The notes below the pieces were generated by a model. That model worked only from the letters and a program-made list of their open reading frames with translations. It did no database searches and was not told where the DNA came from. Source: Eubacterium sp. (GTDB lineage: Bacteria; Bacillota_A; Clostridia; Peptostreptococcales; Anaerovoracaceae). From it: a stretch of DNA of 14,588 bases. The stretch covers positions 1 to 14,588 of the forward strand of contig JAFOML010000015.1 of assembly GCA_017425345.1 (NCBI GenBank), given 5' to 3'. Position numbers and translations under genes: made by a program. Positions 6,023 through 12,858 of the stretch are shown here, piece by piece; positions within the stretch are counted from its first letter, which is position 1, and each line of letters begins with the position of its first letter.

Positions 6023-6418
6023 ATGAATAAATCAAAATGGATCCGCCTGTCCGTCGCAGCAGTACTGGCGCTTGCGCTGATTCTCACATCGGCAGCAGCT
6101 GTATTTGCGGCAGCGCCGGCAGCGGAGAAGGCAACGACCGTCACAGAACTCACTATCGCCGCGGATAACACGCAGACGCCGGCTGCCGGGATCACCCGCG
6201 CCAAGGCGATCCGCATCGCGGTTAAACACGCCAAGAATAAGCTTCACGCTACCAAGATCCGGGACAAAGAAGCCGAAAAGGATACTTACCGGGGGAAGAA
6301 GTCCTGGGACGTGGATTTTGAAGGCAAGATCAACGGTAAGTGGTACGATTTCGACTATGACATCAACCGCAAGACCGGAAAGATCATGCACTACAAGTAC
6401 GAGCGTGATATCGACTGA
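6023..6418 (+). CDS. Secreted PepSY-domain protein, basic
   Basis: This 131-residue protein has a cleavable-type signal peptide (MNKSKWIRLS, then an Ala/Leu-rich core ending AAVFAA, cleavage near residue 30) and no lipobox Cys. A single PepSY domain spans about 57-128: ITRAKAIRIAVKHAK, KSWDVDFEGKINGKWYDFDYDI and the closing NRKTGKIMHYKYE. By count the mature part has 21 Lys/Arg against 16 Asp/Glu, so it is net basic, opposite to the PepSY lipoprotein 135 bases upstream. AGGAGGT (6011-6017) precedes the start. It has its own promoter with phased TTAA repeats and its own strong terminator (6462-6508). It is probably released to the cell wall or medium. An effector or feedback protein of the adjacent two-component system is a reasonable inference. 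Confidence 0.88.
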   Translation: MNKSKWIRLSVAAVLALALILTSAAAVFAAAPAAEKATTVTELTIAADNTQTPAAGITRAKAIRIAVKHAKNKLHATKIRDKEAEKDTYRGKKSWDVDFEGKINGKWYDFDYDINRKTGKIMHYKYERDID

Positions 6419-6461
6419 TCACAGGCAGTCGATTATCGGAACCTGATCACCGAAGCACTGC

Positions 6462-6508
6462 GCGGTGCCTCAGAAGACGAAACCTTCGTCCTTTGAGGCA
6501 CCGCTTTT
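6462..6508 (+). terminator. Strong intrinsic terminator after the second PepSY gene
   Basis: An 11-bp stem, GCGGTGCCTCA (6462-6472) with TGAGGCACCGC (6494-6504), continues past a small mismatch into an inner 6-bp stem, GACGAA (6476-6481) with TTCGTC (6485-6490), and a three-base loop. TTTT follows at 6505-6508. It closes the PepSY transcription unit. Confidence 0.88.
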
Positions 6509-6510
6509 CG

Positions 6511-6640
6511 TTATGGGATCGGAATCCCTAGCTGGTATGAAGCCCAGTTCCTTGACCGGGCCATGGAATACTAGGGGGTCTCGAAAGAAGGCATGCTTAA
6601 GAGCTGCTCCTATTTTACGCAGCCACCGCAAAAAGGTGGT
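6511..6640 (+). other. Possible structured RNA segment before the ABC transporter promoter
   Basis: The stretch between the terminator and the transporter's promoter is dense in short complementary arms. GGGAT (6515-6519) pairs with ATCCC (6524-6528). CCCTAG (6526-6531) pairs with CTAGGG (6571-6576) and competes for the same CCC. GCCC (6542-6545) pairs with GGGC (6558-6561), GCTGC (6603-6607) with GCAGC (6619-6623), and CCACC (6623-6627) with GGTGG (6635-6639). A 66-codon open frame runs across it but has no ribosome site and low-complexity basic content. I match it to no known RNA family, and I see no promoter of its own. Confidence 0.3.
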
Positions 6641-6666
6641 GACGAGCCGTCATTTTGGGGTATAAT
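6639..6666 (+). promoter_or_regulatory. Promoter of the large ABC transporter gene
   Basis: A perfect TATAAT (6661-6666) is preceded, after a 16-base spacer, by GTGACG (6639-6644), a 4/6 match to TTGACA. The leader would be about 37 bases and contains AAAGGA (6696-6701), eight bases before the start codon. The -35 overlaps the last hairpin of the preceding structured segment. Confidence 0.65.
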
Positions 6667-6709
6667 TAGACTGGTTTAACATGTGCTGAAATAGGAAAGG
6701 ATACTGTAC

Positions 6710-9700
6710 ATGCTGCAGATCAGAAATATAAAGAAAGAGTATCATACGGGGAACCTCGTGCAGAAGGCGCTGGACGATGTCTCGCTGAACTTCCGGGACA
6801 ACGAGTTCGTGGCGATCCTGGGGCCATCCGGCTCCGGAAAGACGACGCTTCTGAACATCATCGGCGGACTTGACCGGTACGACAGCGGAGACCTGATCAT
6901 CAATGGAATCTCGACCAGGAAGTATTCGGATCGGGACTGGGATTCGTATAGAAATCACACGATAGGTTTTGTATTCCAGAGCTACAACCTGATCCCGCAC
7001 CAGACCGTGCTGCAGAACGTCGAACTCGCGCTGACGATCGGCGGTATTTCCCGTGAGGAGCGTCGTGCCAGGGCAGAGGAAGCCCTGCGGAAAGTCGGTC
7101 TCGGCGACCAGATGCACAAGACGCCGACGCAGATGTCCGGCGGACAGATGCAGCGTGTGGCGATTGCCAGAGCGCTGGTGACGGATCCGGATATTCTGCT
7201 TGCGGACGAACCGACCGGCGCGCTGGACAGTGAGACGAGCATTCAGGTCATGGATCTGATTCGGGAGATCGCGCGCGACCGCCTCGTCATCATGGTTACG
7301 CACAACCCGGAGCTCGCGGAGCAGTACGCGACGCGCATCGTCAACCTGAAGGACGGAAAGATCATCTCCGATACGGATCCGTTCGTGCTGGAGGAGGGTG
7401 AGACTGAGCACCGGAACCTCGGCAGGGCGTCTATGTCGCTGCTGACGGCTCTCGCGCTGAGCTTTAATAACCTGAAGACCAAGCTGACGAGGACGCTTCT
7501 CGTTGCTTTTGCCGGATCGATCGGGATCATAGGGATCGCGCTGATCCTTTCGCTCTCGACCGGTGTCAACGGGTACATCGACGAAATCGAGTCCGATACG
7601 CTGAACGAGTACCCGCTGCAGATCACGGAGACCGGATTCGATCTGACGTCCTTGATGAGCGGAGATATGATGGGGACCGATGAGGATAGTGAAGGGGCGC
7701 CGGAGTCGGCTTTGCCCGGAACGGATACCGTGTATGCGGCGGACGAGGAGACGCAGGACAAGGCCAAGGACGAGGGCCGCGTCAAGGAGTTCCGCATCAT
7801 GAGCAGTATGTTCTCCATGCTGGACCAGAACGATCTGCAGTCGCTGAAGGCGTACTTTGAGAGCGGCGAGACTAACATCTACGACTACTGTAAGGCGATC
7901 GAGTACCGGTATGGCGTAGAGCCAGTGATCTATTCGCTGGACGGAAAGAAGACCCGTCAGGTGCACCCGGATCAGACGAGCCAGGCGATGGGCATCGGCT
8001 ACACCGGAACGAGCAGCATCTTCTCGCAGATGAGCAATTACAACGTGTTCCATCAGCTGCCGGAAAACGAGAAGCTGTACAAGGAGCAGTATGACCTGAA
8101 GGCCGGGAAATGGCCTGAGAACTATAACGAGTGCGTGGTCGTCACATCGCGGTTCGGCAGGATCTCGGATCTCGCCCTGTATGCACTGCGGCTGAAGGAC
8201 AATGCGGAGCTCGAGGAGCGCACGGAAGCGTTTGCCAAGGGCGAGTCGATCGACGTAGATGACGACGAAGAGGAGCTGAGCTTCGAATACGAGGATCTGC
8301 TCGGCATCGATTTCCGGATCGTGAATCCCAGCGATGCTTATGTATACAACGAGAAGCAGGAGGTCTGGGTCTCCAAGAAGGATAATAAGAAGTTCATGCG
8401 GAAGCTCGCCAGAAAGAGCGAGAAGCTGACGGTCGTCGGCGTCGTGAAGCCGAGGAAGGACGTCAAGATCACCGCGCTGCAGGAGGACATCTACTATATG
8501 CCGTCGCTGCTCACGCATACCGTGGAAGCGGCGAAGGACAGCGAGATCGTGCGCATGCAGCTCGCCAATCCGAAGACGAACGTCATCACCGGAAAGAAGT
8601 TCGGGAAGGGTTCGGACGGCATGGAAATGGGCGATATGTTCCAGGTGGATGAAGAGGGACTTGCCGAGGCATTCCAGTTCGACGACAGCGCCTTCAAGAA
8701 CATGGCGAACATGTTCTCCGGCATGGATCTGAGCAAGATGGATTTCAGCAAGATCGATCCGTCGGACTTTGCCTCCGTGATGCCGAACGTGTCACAGAAG
8801 GATATCGAGCGGGTGCTGCGCGCCGCGACTTCCGGCTTCTCTCAGAAAAAGACGGAGAAGATGTTCCGGAAGCTGCTGAACGGCTATATGAAAGAAGCAG
8901 CCAAGGACCCGACTACGGACTATTCAAAGCTCGGAGAGGCATTCAGCGCCTATCTGGAAAGTGAAGAAGGCAGGGCGATCATCACCGCGAATCTGCAGGA
9001 GATCATCGCGGCGAACGCGGATGCCATGATCACGCAGGCCGATCTCACGCAGGTCGTAGCCGCGGTTATGGCAGGATATTCGGATTATGCGAAGGAACAG
9101 GGATTCGATGATCCGACGGACATGAGTCATATTCAGGACTATCTCGCAAGCGATGCGGCGCAGGCGATCCTGAGCGAGCAGCTTTCCGCGATTTACGGCA
9201 AGCTGGCAAACCTGACGATCACCTCTGAACAGGCGAATAAGATCGCGGGACAGCTTGCGCAGGGCTATCTGACCTACGCGAAGGCAAGTGGCGCGGTCCC
9301 GGATCCGACCAAGATGGTGGATTCCTTCCAGAAGTACCTCAACAAGAAGAGCACACAGAAGCTCCTGCGCCGGATGGTCACATCCTCGATCAACCAGAAG
9401 CAGCTGAACAAGGAACTCACCCGCGTCATGGGCAAGTACTCCGGTTCCATCTCCAAGGCGGGCGCAGCCATTGTCGGTCAGGTGTTCAAGTCCATCAGCA
9501 AAGAGCTCACCAAAAATCTGGGCGGTGTCGGCATGGATCTCGGAAGCGCATTCAGCTTTGACTCCGACAAGTTTGCGACCGCCCTCGGTCTGAACATGAC
9601 GGAAGAGGATATGATGGAGCTGCTCTCCGCCATGATGAATACCGGCGCGGCCACGTATGAAAACAACCTCAAGGAGTTCGGATACGTGGATTTCCGGAAA

Positions 9701-10270
9701 CCGATGGAGATCGATATCTATCCGAAGGATTTTGAGAGCAAAGAGCAGGTCAAGGCGATTCTGGAAGCGTACAACGACCGGATGAAGAAGGAGGACGAGG
9801 AAAAGGTCATCGTCTACACCGATCTCGTCGCGACGCTGATGAGCTCCGTCACGGATATCATCGATGCAATCAGCTACGTATTGATCGCGTTCGTCTCAAT
9901 CTCCCTGGTCGTCTCCTCGATCATGATCGGCGTCATCACGTACATCAGCGTGCTGGAACGCCGGAAGGAAATCGGCATCCTGCGCGCGATCGGCGCCTCC
10001 AAGCGCAATATTTCGGAAGTTTTCAACGCAGAGACCTTCATCATCGGCGCGCTTGCGGGACTGTTCGGCGTCGGGATCTCCCTGCTCCTGCTATTCCCGA
10101 TCAACGCGGTCATCGACCACGTGACGACGGCGAATGTCGTGGCAGCGCTGCCGCCTCTTGCCGGACTTGCCCTGATCCTCCTGAGCATCATCCTGACGCT
10201 CATCGGCGGCATCATCCCGTCCAGGGCTGCGGCGAAGAGCGATCCGGTCACGGCGCTGCGCGTGGAGTAA
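6710..10270 (+). CDS. MacB-like ABC transporter, ATPase fused to FtsX-type permease with giant ectodomain
   Basis: This is a 1186-residue fusion. The N-terminal ATPase (about 1-225) is complete: Walker A GPSGSGKTT (Lys44), Q-loop Gln90, signature MSGGQMQRV (142-150), Walker B ILLADEP (Glu167) and switch His198. TM1 lies at about 262-284. A very large extracytoplasmic domain follows (about 285-1050, some 770 residues, against about 200 in MacB). The protein ends with TM2-TM4 (about 1054-1079, 1108-1131, 1148-1169), the coupling motif ERRKEIGILRAIGASKRN and the family ending SDPVTALRVE. This layout belongs to the type VII (MacB/FtsX) mechanotransmitter class, which moves or releases substrates at the outer face of the membrane rather than pumping across it. 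The ectodomain contains tandem helical repeats (about residues 711-911). Typical roles are lipoprotein or peptide export and antimicrobial-peptide defence; the substrate here is unknown. It lies after the two-component/PepSY cluster but has its own promoter. Confidence 0.9.
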   Translation: MLQIRNIKKEYHTGNLVQKALDDVSLNFRDNEFVAILGPSGSGKTTLLNIIGGLDRYDSGDLIINGISTRKYSDRDWDSYRNHTIGFVFQSYNLIPHQTVLQNVELALTIGGISREERRARAEEALRKVGLGDQMHKTPTQMSGGQMQRVAIARALVTDPDILLADEPTGALDSETSIQVMDLIREIARDRLVIMVTHNPELAEQYATRIVNLKDGKIISDTDPFVLEEGETEHRNLGRASMSLLTALALSFNNLKTKLTRTLLVAFAGSIGIIGIALILSLSTGVNGYIDEIESDTLNEYPLQITETGFDLTSLMSGDMMGTDEDSEGAPESALPGTDTVYAADEETQDKAKDEGRVKEFRIMSSMFSMLDQNDLQSLKAYFESGETNIYDYCKAIEYRYGVEPVIYSLDGKKTRQVHPDQTSQAMGIGYTGTSSIFSQMSNYNVFHQLPENEKLYKEQYDLKAGKWPENYNECVVVTSRFGRISDLALYALRLKDNAELEERTEAFAKGESIDVDDDEEELSFEYEDLLGIDFRIVNPSDAYVYNEKQEVWVSKKDNKKFMRKLARKSEKLTVVGVVKPRKDVKITALQEDIYYMPSLLTHTVEAAKDSEIVRMQLANPKTNVITGKKFGKGSDGMEMGDMFQVDEEGLAEAFQFDDSAFKNMANMFSGMDLSKMDFSKIDPSDFASVMPNVSQKDIERVLRAATSGFSQKKTEKMFRKLLNGYMKEAAKDPTTDYSKLGEAFSAYLESEEGRAIITANLQEIIAANADAMITQADLTQVVAAVMAGYSDYAKEQGFDDPTDMSHIQDYLASDAAQAILSEQLSAIYGKLANLTITSEQANKIAGQLAQGYLTYAKASGAVPDPTKMVDSFQKYLNKKSTQKLLRRMVTSSINQKQLNKELTRVMGKYSGSISKAGAAIVGQVFKSISKELTKNLGGVGMDLGSAFSFDSDKFATALGLNMTEEDMMELLSAMMNTGAATYENNLKEFGYVDFRKPMEIDIYPKDFESKEQVKAILEAYNDRMKKEDEEKVIVYTDLVATLMSSVTDIIDAISYVLIAFVSISLVVSSIMIGVITYISVLERRKEIGILRAIGASKRNISEVFNAETFIIGALAGLFGVGISLLLLFPINAVIDHVTTANVVAALPPLAGLALILLSIILTLIGGIIPSRAAAKSDPVTALRVE
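8840..9442 (+). repeat. Three and a half tandem ~57-64 residue repeats in the transporter ectodomain
   Basis: In protein coordinates the units begin near residues 711, 774, 837 and 894 (the last truncated). Each has a first helix ending in a GY or KY pair: NGYMKEAAK (725), AGYSDYAKEQG (789), QGYLTYAKASG (852) and GKYSG (910). Then comes a DPT turn (DPTTDYSKL, DPTDMSHI, DPTKMVDSF), a second segment with YL (AYLESEEG, DYLASDAAQ, KYLNKKSTQ) and a further hydrophobic helix. The DNA itself is too diverged to be a nucleotide repeat, so the duplication is old. Confidence 0.65.
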
Positions 10271-10287
10271 GTTTTTGACAAAGTCTG

Positions 10288-10315
10288 TTGCACGCCTCCC
10301 GAAAACCAGTATAAT
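10288..10315 (+). promoter_or_regulatory. Promoter of the CoA-transferase gene
   Basis: TTGCAC (10288-10293), a 16-base spacer and a perfect TATAAT (10310-10315). It lies immediately after the transporter stop codon, with no terminator hairpin between them, so some read-through from the transporter is possible. Confidence 0.75.
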
Positions 10316-10348
10316 AGAAATGTTGGCGTGTAACAGAAAGGGGCTATC

Positions 10349-11671
10349 ATGAAGGACATTTTTAAGGAAGAATATCAGAGTAAGCTGGTGTCCACCGAGG
10401 ACGCTGTTAAAACGATCCGTTCCGGAGAACGTATCTACATCGGCACCTGCACGAGCATCGCGCACGGATTCACCCGTGAGCTCGGCAGACAGAAAGACCG
10501 GTTCGATTCGCTGTACCTGTTCGGATCCAATATCAATAAACCGCTGGAGATCCTGGATGGAACGCATCCGGGGGTCAAGCTGTGCACCTACTTTATGGGC
10601 GGTGTGGAGCGCGCCGGACTGAAAAGCGGGATGACCGATTACACCAGCGTTCACCTGAGCCAGGTCGACCGCTGGGTGCATGAGACCGCGCGCGTAGATA
10701 CTGCCGTACTGGAGGTCAGCCCTCCGGATGAGGACGGCTATTTCAGCTTCGGCGCGACCGGCGTCTGCTGTCATACCTATTTCCTGGAGGAGAAGCGTGC
10801 CGGAAACTGCCGGATCATCCTCGAGGTCAATCCGAAGGCGCCGTATGTCTTCGGCGACTGTACGAAGATCCACATCTCTGAAGCGGACCTGATCACCGAG
10901 CACGACGAGGAACCCTTTGCAATCGGCGACCTTCCGGTCTCTCCGGAGCTGGAGACGATTTCGCATTTCCTGATCGACGAGATTAAGGATGGCGACGTGC
11001 TGCAGTTCGGGATTGGCGGTCTGGCCAACGCGGTCGGATTCGGCCTGACGGAGAAGAACGATCTGGGCAGCTATACGGAGCTGATCGGCGACTCGATCAT
11101 GTACCTGATGAAGAACGGGAATATCACGAATAAGCGGAAGGGGTATTTCCCGGGGAAGACGGTCGTTTCGTTCGCGCTCGGCAGCAGCGAGCTGTACCGG
11201 TTCCTGGACCGGAACGAGGATATCTGGTATCAGCCGATGCCGTACGTGAACAATCCGGCGAACATCGCGAAGAACGATAACATGGTCTCGATCAATAACG
11301 TGCTGTCCGTCGACCTGTACGGACAGGTTGTCGCGGATAATATCGAGGGAAGACAGTACAGCGGAGTAGGCGGGCAGATAGATTTTGTCCGCGGAGCCCA
11401 GATGTCGAAGGGCGGCCGCTCCTACCTCTGCCTGAAATCCACCTTTGAGAACAAGCGGACAGGCCGTGGGAGCACCATCGTCCCGTACTTCAAACCCGGA
11501 ACCGCCGTCACGACACCGCGCAGCGAGGTGCAGTACATCGTGACGGAATACGGCTGCATCGACCTCAAAAAACTGACGATGAAAGAGCGCGCCGGCGCGA
11601 TCATCAGTCTGGCCCATCCGGACTACCGCCCGGAGCTTACGAAAGCGGCGAAAGAGATGGGTCTCCTCTAG
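10349..11671 (+). CDS. Acetyl-CoA hydrolase/transferase family CoA-transferase
   Basis: This 440-residue cytosolic enzyme belongs to the family of 4-hydroxybutyrate CoA-transferase, butyryl-CoA:acetate CoA-transferase and Cat1/Cat2. Family landmarks are visible: an N-terminal RIYIGTCTSIAHGFTREL region, SPPDEDGYFSFG (124-135), LQFGIGGLANAVG (218-230) and YTEL with the probable catalytic Glu244 that forms the enzyme-CoA thioester. Also present are ITNKRKGYFPGK, the long NDNMVSINNVLSVDLYGQV segment and the Gly-rich SGVGGQIDFVRGA stretch that binds CoA. The length is normal. AAAGGGG (10337-10343) precedes the start. It should move CoA between an acyl-CoA and acetate, or another short acid; the acyl specificity cannot be fixed from motifs alone. 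The next gene, phosphotransacetylase, acts on the acetyl-CoA such a reaction yields. Confidence 0.88.
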   Translation: MKDIFKEEYQSKLVSTEDAVKTIRSGERIYIGTCTSIAHGFTRELGRQKDRFDSLYLFGSNINKPLEILDGTHPGVKLCTYFMGGVERAGLKSGMTDYTSVHLSQVDRWVHETARVDTAVLEVSPPDEDGYFSFGATGVCCHTYFLEEKRAGNCRIILEVNPKAPYVFGDCTKIHISEADLITEHDEEPFAIGDLPVSPELETISHFLIDEIKDGDVLQFGIGGLANAVGFGLTEKNDLGSYTELIGDSIMYLMKNGNITNKRKGYFPGKTVVSFALGSSELYRFLDRNEDIWYQPMPYVNNPANIAKNDNMVSINNVLSVDLYGQVVADNIEGRQYSGVGGQIDFVRGAQMSKGGRSYLCLKSTFENKRTGRGSTIVPYFKPGTAVTTPRSEVQYIVTEYGCIDLKKLTMKERAGAIISLAHPDYRPELTKAAKEMGLL

Positions 11672-11681
11672 CCCGGAAGTG

Positions 11682-11710
11682 TTGCAAATGCTGAAAAAAC
11701 GTGCTATAAT
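11682..11710 (+). promoter_or_regulatory. Strong promoter of the phosphotransacetylase gene
   Basis: TTGCAA (11682-11687), a 17-base spacer and TATAAT (11705-11710) with an upstream TGC, giving an extended -10. This is among the best promoters in the window and fits the gene's high-expression codon use. No terminator hairpin separates it from the CoA-transferase gene. Confidence 0.85.
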
Positions 11711-11728
11711 AGGAGCTTGTAGAGCATT

Positions 11729-11745
11729 GCCGCAGAGAGTGCGGC
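11729..11745 (+). other. Small hairpin in the phosphotransacetylase leader
   Basis: GCCGCA (11729-11734) pairs with TGCGGC (11740-11745) around a GAGAG loop, 11 bases before the ribosome site GGGAGG (11757-11762). It may protect the 5' end of the message. It is too small to call a riboswitch. Confidence 0.4.
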
Positions 11746-11769
11746 TCGTATAAATAGGGAGGATAGAAA

Positions 11770-12744
11770 ATGTTTGAGAATCTGATTGATGTACTGAAAG
11801 AAAACCCAAGAAAAATCGTGTTTACAGAGGGCCCGGACGCTCGTATCCTGGAAGCTTCTGACCGCCTGAAAAAGGGCGGATTCCTGACACCGATCCTGAT
11901 CGGAAACGTGGAAGAAGTTCAGGCAGCTGCTAAGGCTGGCGGATTCGACATCGAGGGGCTGGAAATCATAGATCCGACCACTTATCCGGAAATGGACGAG
12001 ATGGTCGCTAAGATGGTTGAGCTGAGAAAAGGTAAGATGGACGAGGCTCAGTGCAGAGCTGCTCTGGCTAAGGGCAACTACTTTGGAACCATGCTGGTTA
12101 AGATGGGTAAGGCTGACGCACTGCTCGGCGGCGCTACCTATTCCACAGCAGACACCGTTCGTCCGGCACTGCAGCTGATCAAGACCAAGCCGGGTAACAA
12201 GAGCGTGTCTTCCTGCTTTATTATGGTCAGAGAAAAAGAAGATGCTGAACCGGAAATGTGCATCATGGCTGACTGCGCGATCATCATCGATCCGAGCGAG
12301 GACGAGCTGGTAGAGTGCGCGATCGAGACCGCTAAGACCGCTAAGGTATTCGGAATGGATCCGAAGGTCGCTATGCTGTCCTACTCCACCAAGGGCTCCG
12401 GAAAGGGCGACACCGTTGACAAGATGAGAAATGCTACCGAGAAGGTCAAGGCAGCTTGCCCGGATCTGGCAATCGACGGCGAGTTCCAGTTCGACGCTGC
12501 AGTATCTCCGGTCGTTGCTAAGACCAAGTGCCCGGATTCCCCGGTTGCTGGTAAGGCAAACGTATTCCTGTTCCCGAACATCAACGCAGGAAACATCGGC
12601 TACAAGATCGCTCAGAGACTGGGTGGATTCGATGCTTACGGCCCGGTTCTGCAGGGTCTGAATGCGCCGATCAATGACCTGTCCAGAGGCTGCAATGCCG
12701 ATGAGGTCTATACGATGGCAATCATCACAGCTGCGCTGAAGTAA
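11770..12744 (+). CDS. pta: Phosphate acetyltransferase (phosphotransacetylase)
   Basis: This 324-residue cytosolic enzyme interconverts acetyl-CoA plus phosphate with acetyl phosphate plus CoA, feeding ATP formation through acetate kinase. The length is that of the short, single-domain Pta type. Family motifs are GPDARILEASDRL near the N terminus, LLGGATYSTADTVRPALQLI (about 119-138), SYSTKGSGKGDTVDKMRNAT and the C-terminal VFLFPNINAGNIGYKIAQRL and LNAPINDLSRGC. Butyryl-specific homologues (Ptb) are related, but the TYSTADTVRPAL and NDLSRG segments favour Pta. GGGAGG (11757-11762) is seven bases upstream. Arg codons are mostly AGA/CGT and Ala codons GCT/GCA, unlike the CGG/GCG-rich neighbours, a sign of high expression. 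No acetate kinase gene follows; a terminator closes the unit. Confidence 0.94.
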   Translation: MFENLIDVLKENPRKIVFTEGPDARILEASDRLKKGGFLTPILIGNVEEVQAAAKAGGFDIEGLEIIDPTTYPEMDEMVAKMVELRKGKMDEAQCRAALAKGNYFGTMLVKMGKADALLGGATYSTADTVRPALQLIKTKPGNKSVSSCFIMVREKEDAEPEMCIMADCAIIIDPSEDELVECAIETAKTAKVFGMDPKVAMLSYSTKGSGKGDTVDKMRNATEKVKAACPDLAIDGEFQFDAAVSPVVAKTKCPDSPVAGKANVFLFPNINAGNIGYKIAQRLGGFDAYGPVLQGLNAPINDLSRGCNADEVYTMAIITAALK

Positions 12745-12759
12745 TCAAGACGCGATGCG

Positions 12760-12783
12760 GGGCTGCCTTCGGGCAGCCCTTTT
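12760..12783 (+). terminator. Intrinsic terminator after pta
   Basis: An 8-bp GC-rich stem, GGGCTGCC (12760-12767) with GGCAGCCC (12772-12779), closes on a stable TTCG tetraloop and is followed by TTTT (12780-12783). Confidence 0.93.
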
Positions 12784-12858
12784 GTTATGGCGCGCACGCG
12801 TAAACCGGCGCCGGCCGGGTATATAGAAATAGAATCTATCGAAAGGAACGATAAACGA

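Noticed and set aside
6465..6665. A 66-codon plus-strand frame between the second PepSY gene and the ABC transporter
   Set aside because: It begins inside a terminator stem, has no ribosome site, and its product is basic and low-complexity. The region is better read as non-coding with possible RNA structure.
6650..8518. A 622-codon open frame on the minus strand
   Set aside because: It lies wholly antisense to the ATPase and early ectodomain of the ABC transporter, whose motifs are unmistakable. Its product is a shapeless Arg/Leu/Val-rich sequence typical of the complement of a GC-rich gene, and it has no ribosome site.
10275..10280. A perfect TTGACA just after the transporter stop codon
   Set aside because: It is 29 bases from the TATAAT at 10310, too far for a sigma-A promoter. 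TTGCAC at 10288 has a proper 16-base spacer.
11729..11745. Possible riboswitch in the pta leader
   Set aside because: Only one 6-bp hairpin is present, in a leader of about 50 bases, with no second arm or conserved aptamer core.
10091..11809. A 572-codon open frame on the minus strand
   Set aside because: It is antisense to the transporter end and the whole CoA-transferase gene, and even crosses the pta promoter. No family resemblance; explained by third-position GC bias.
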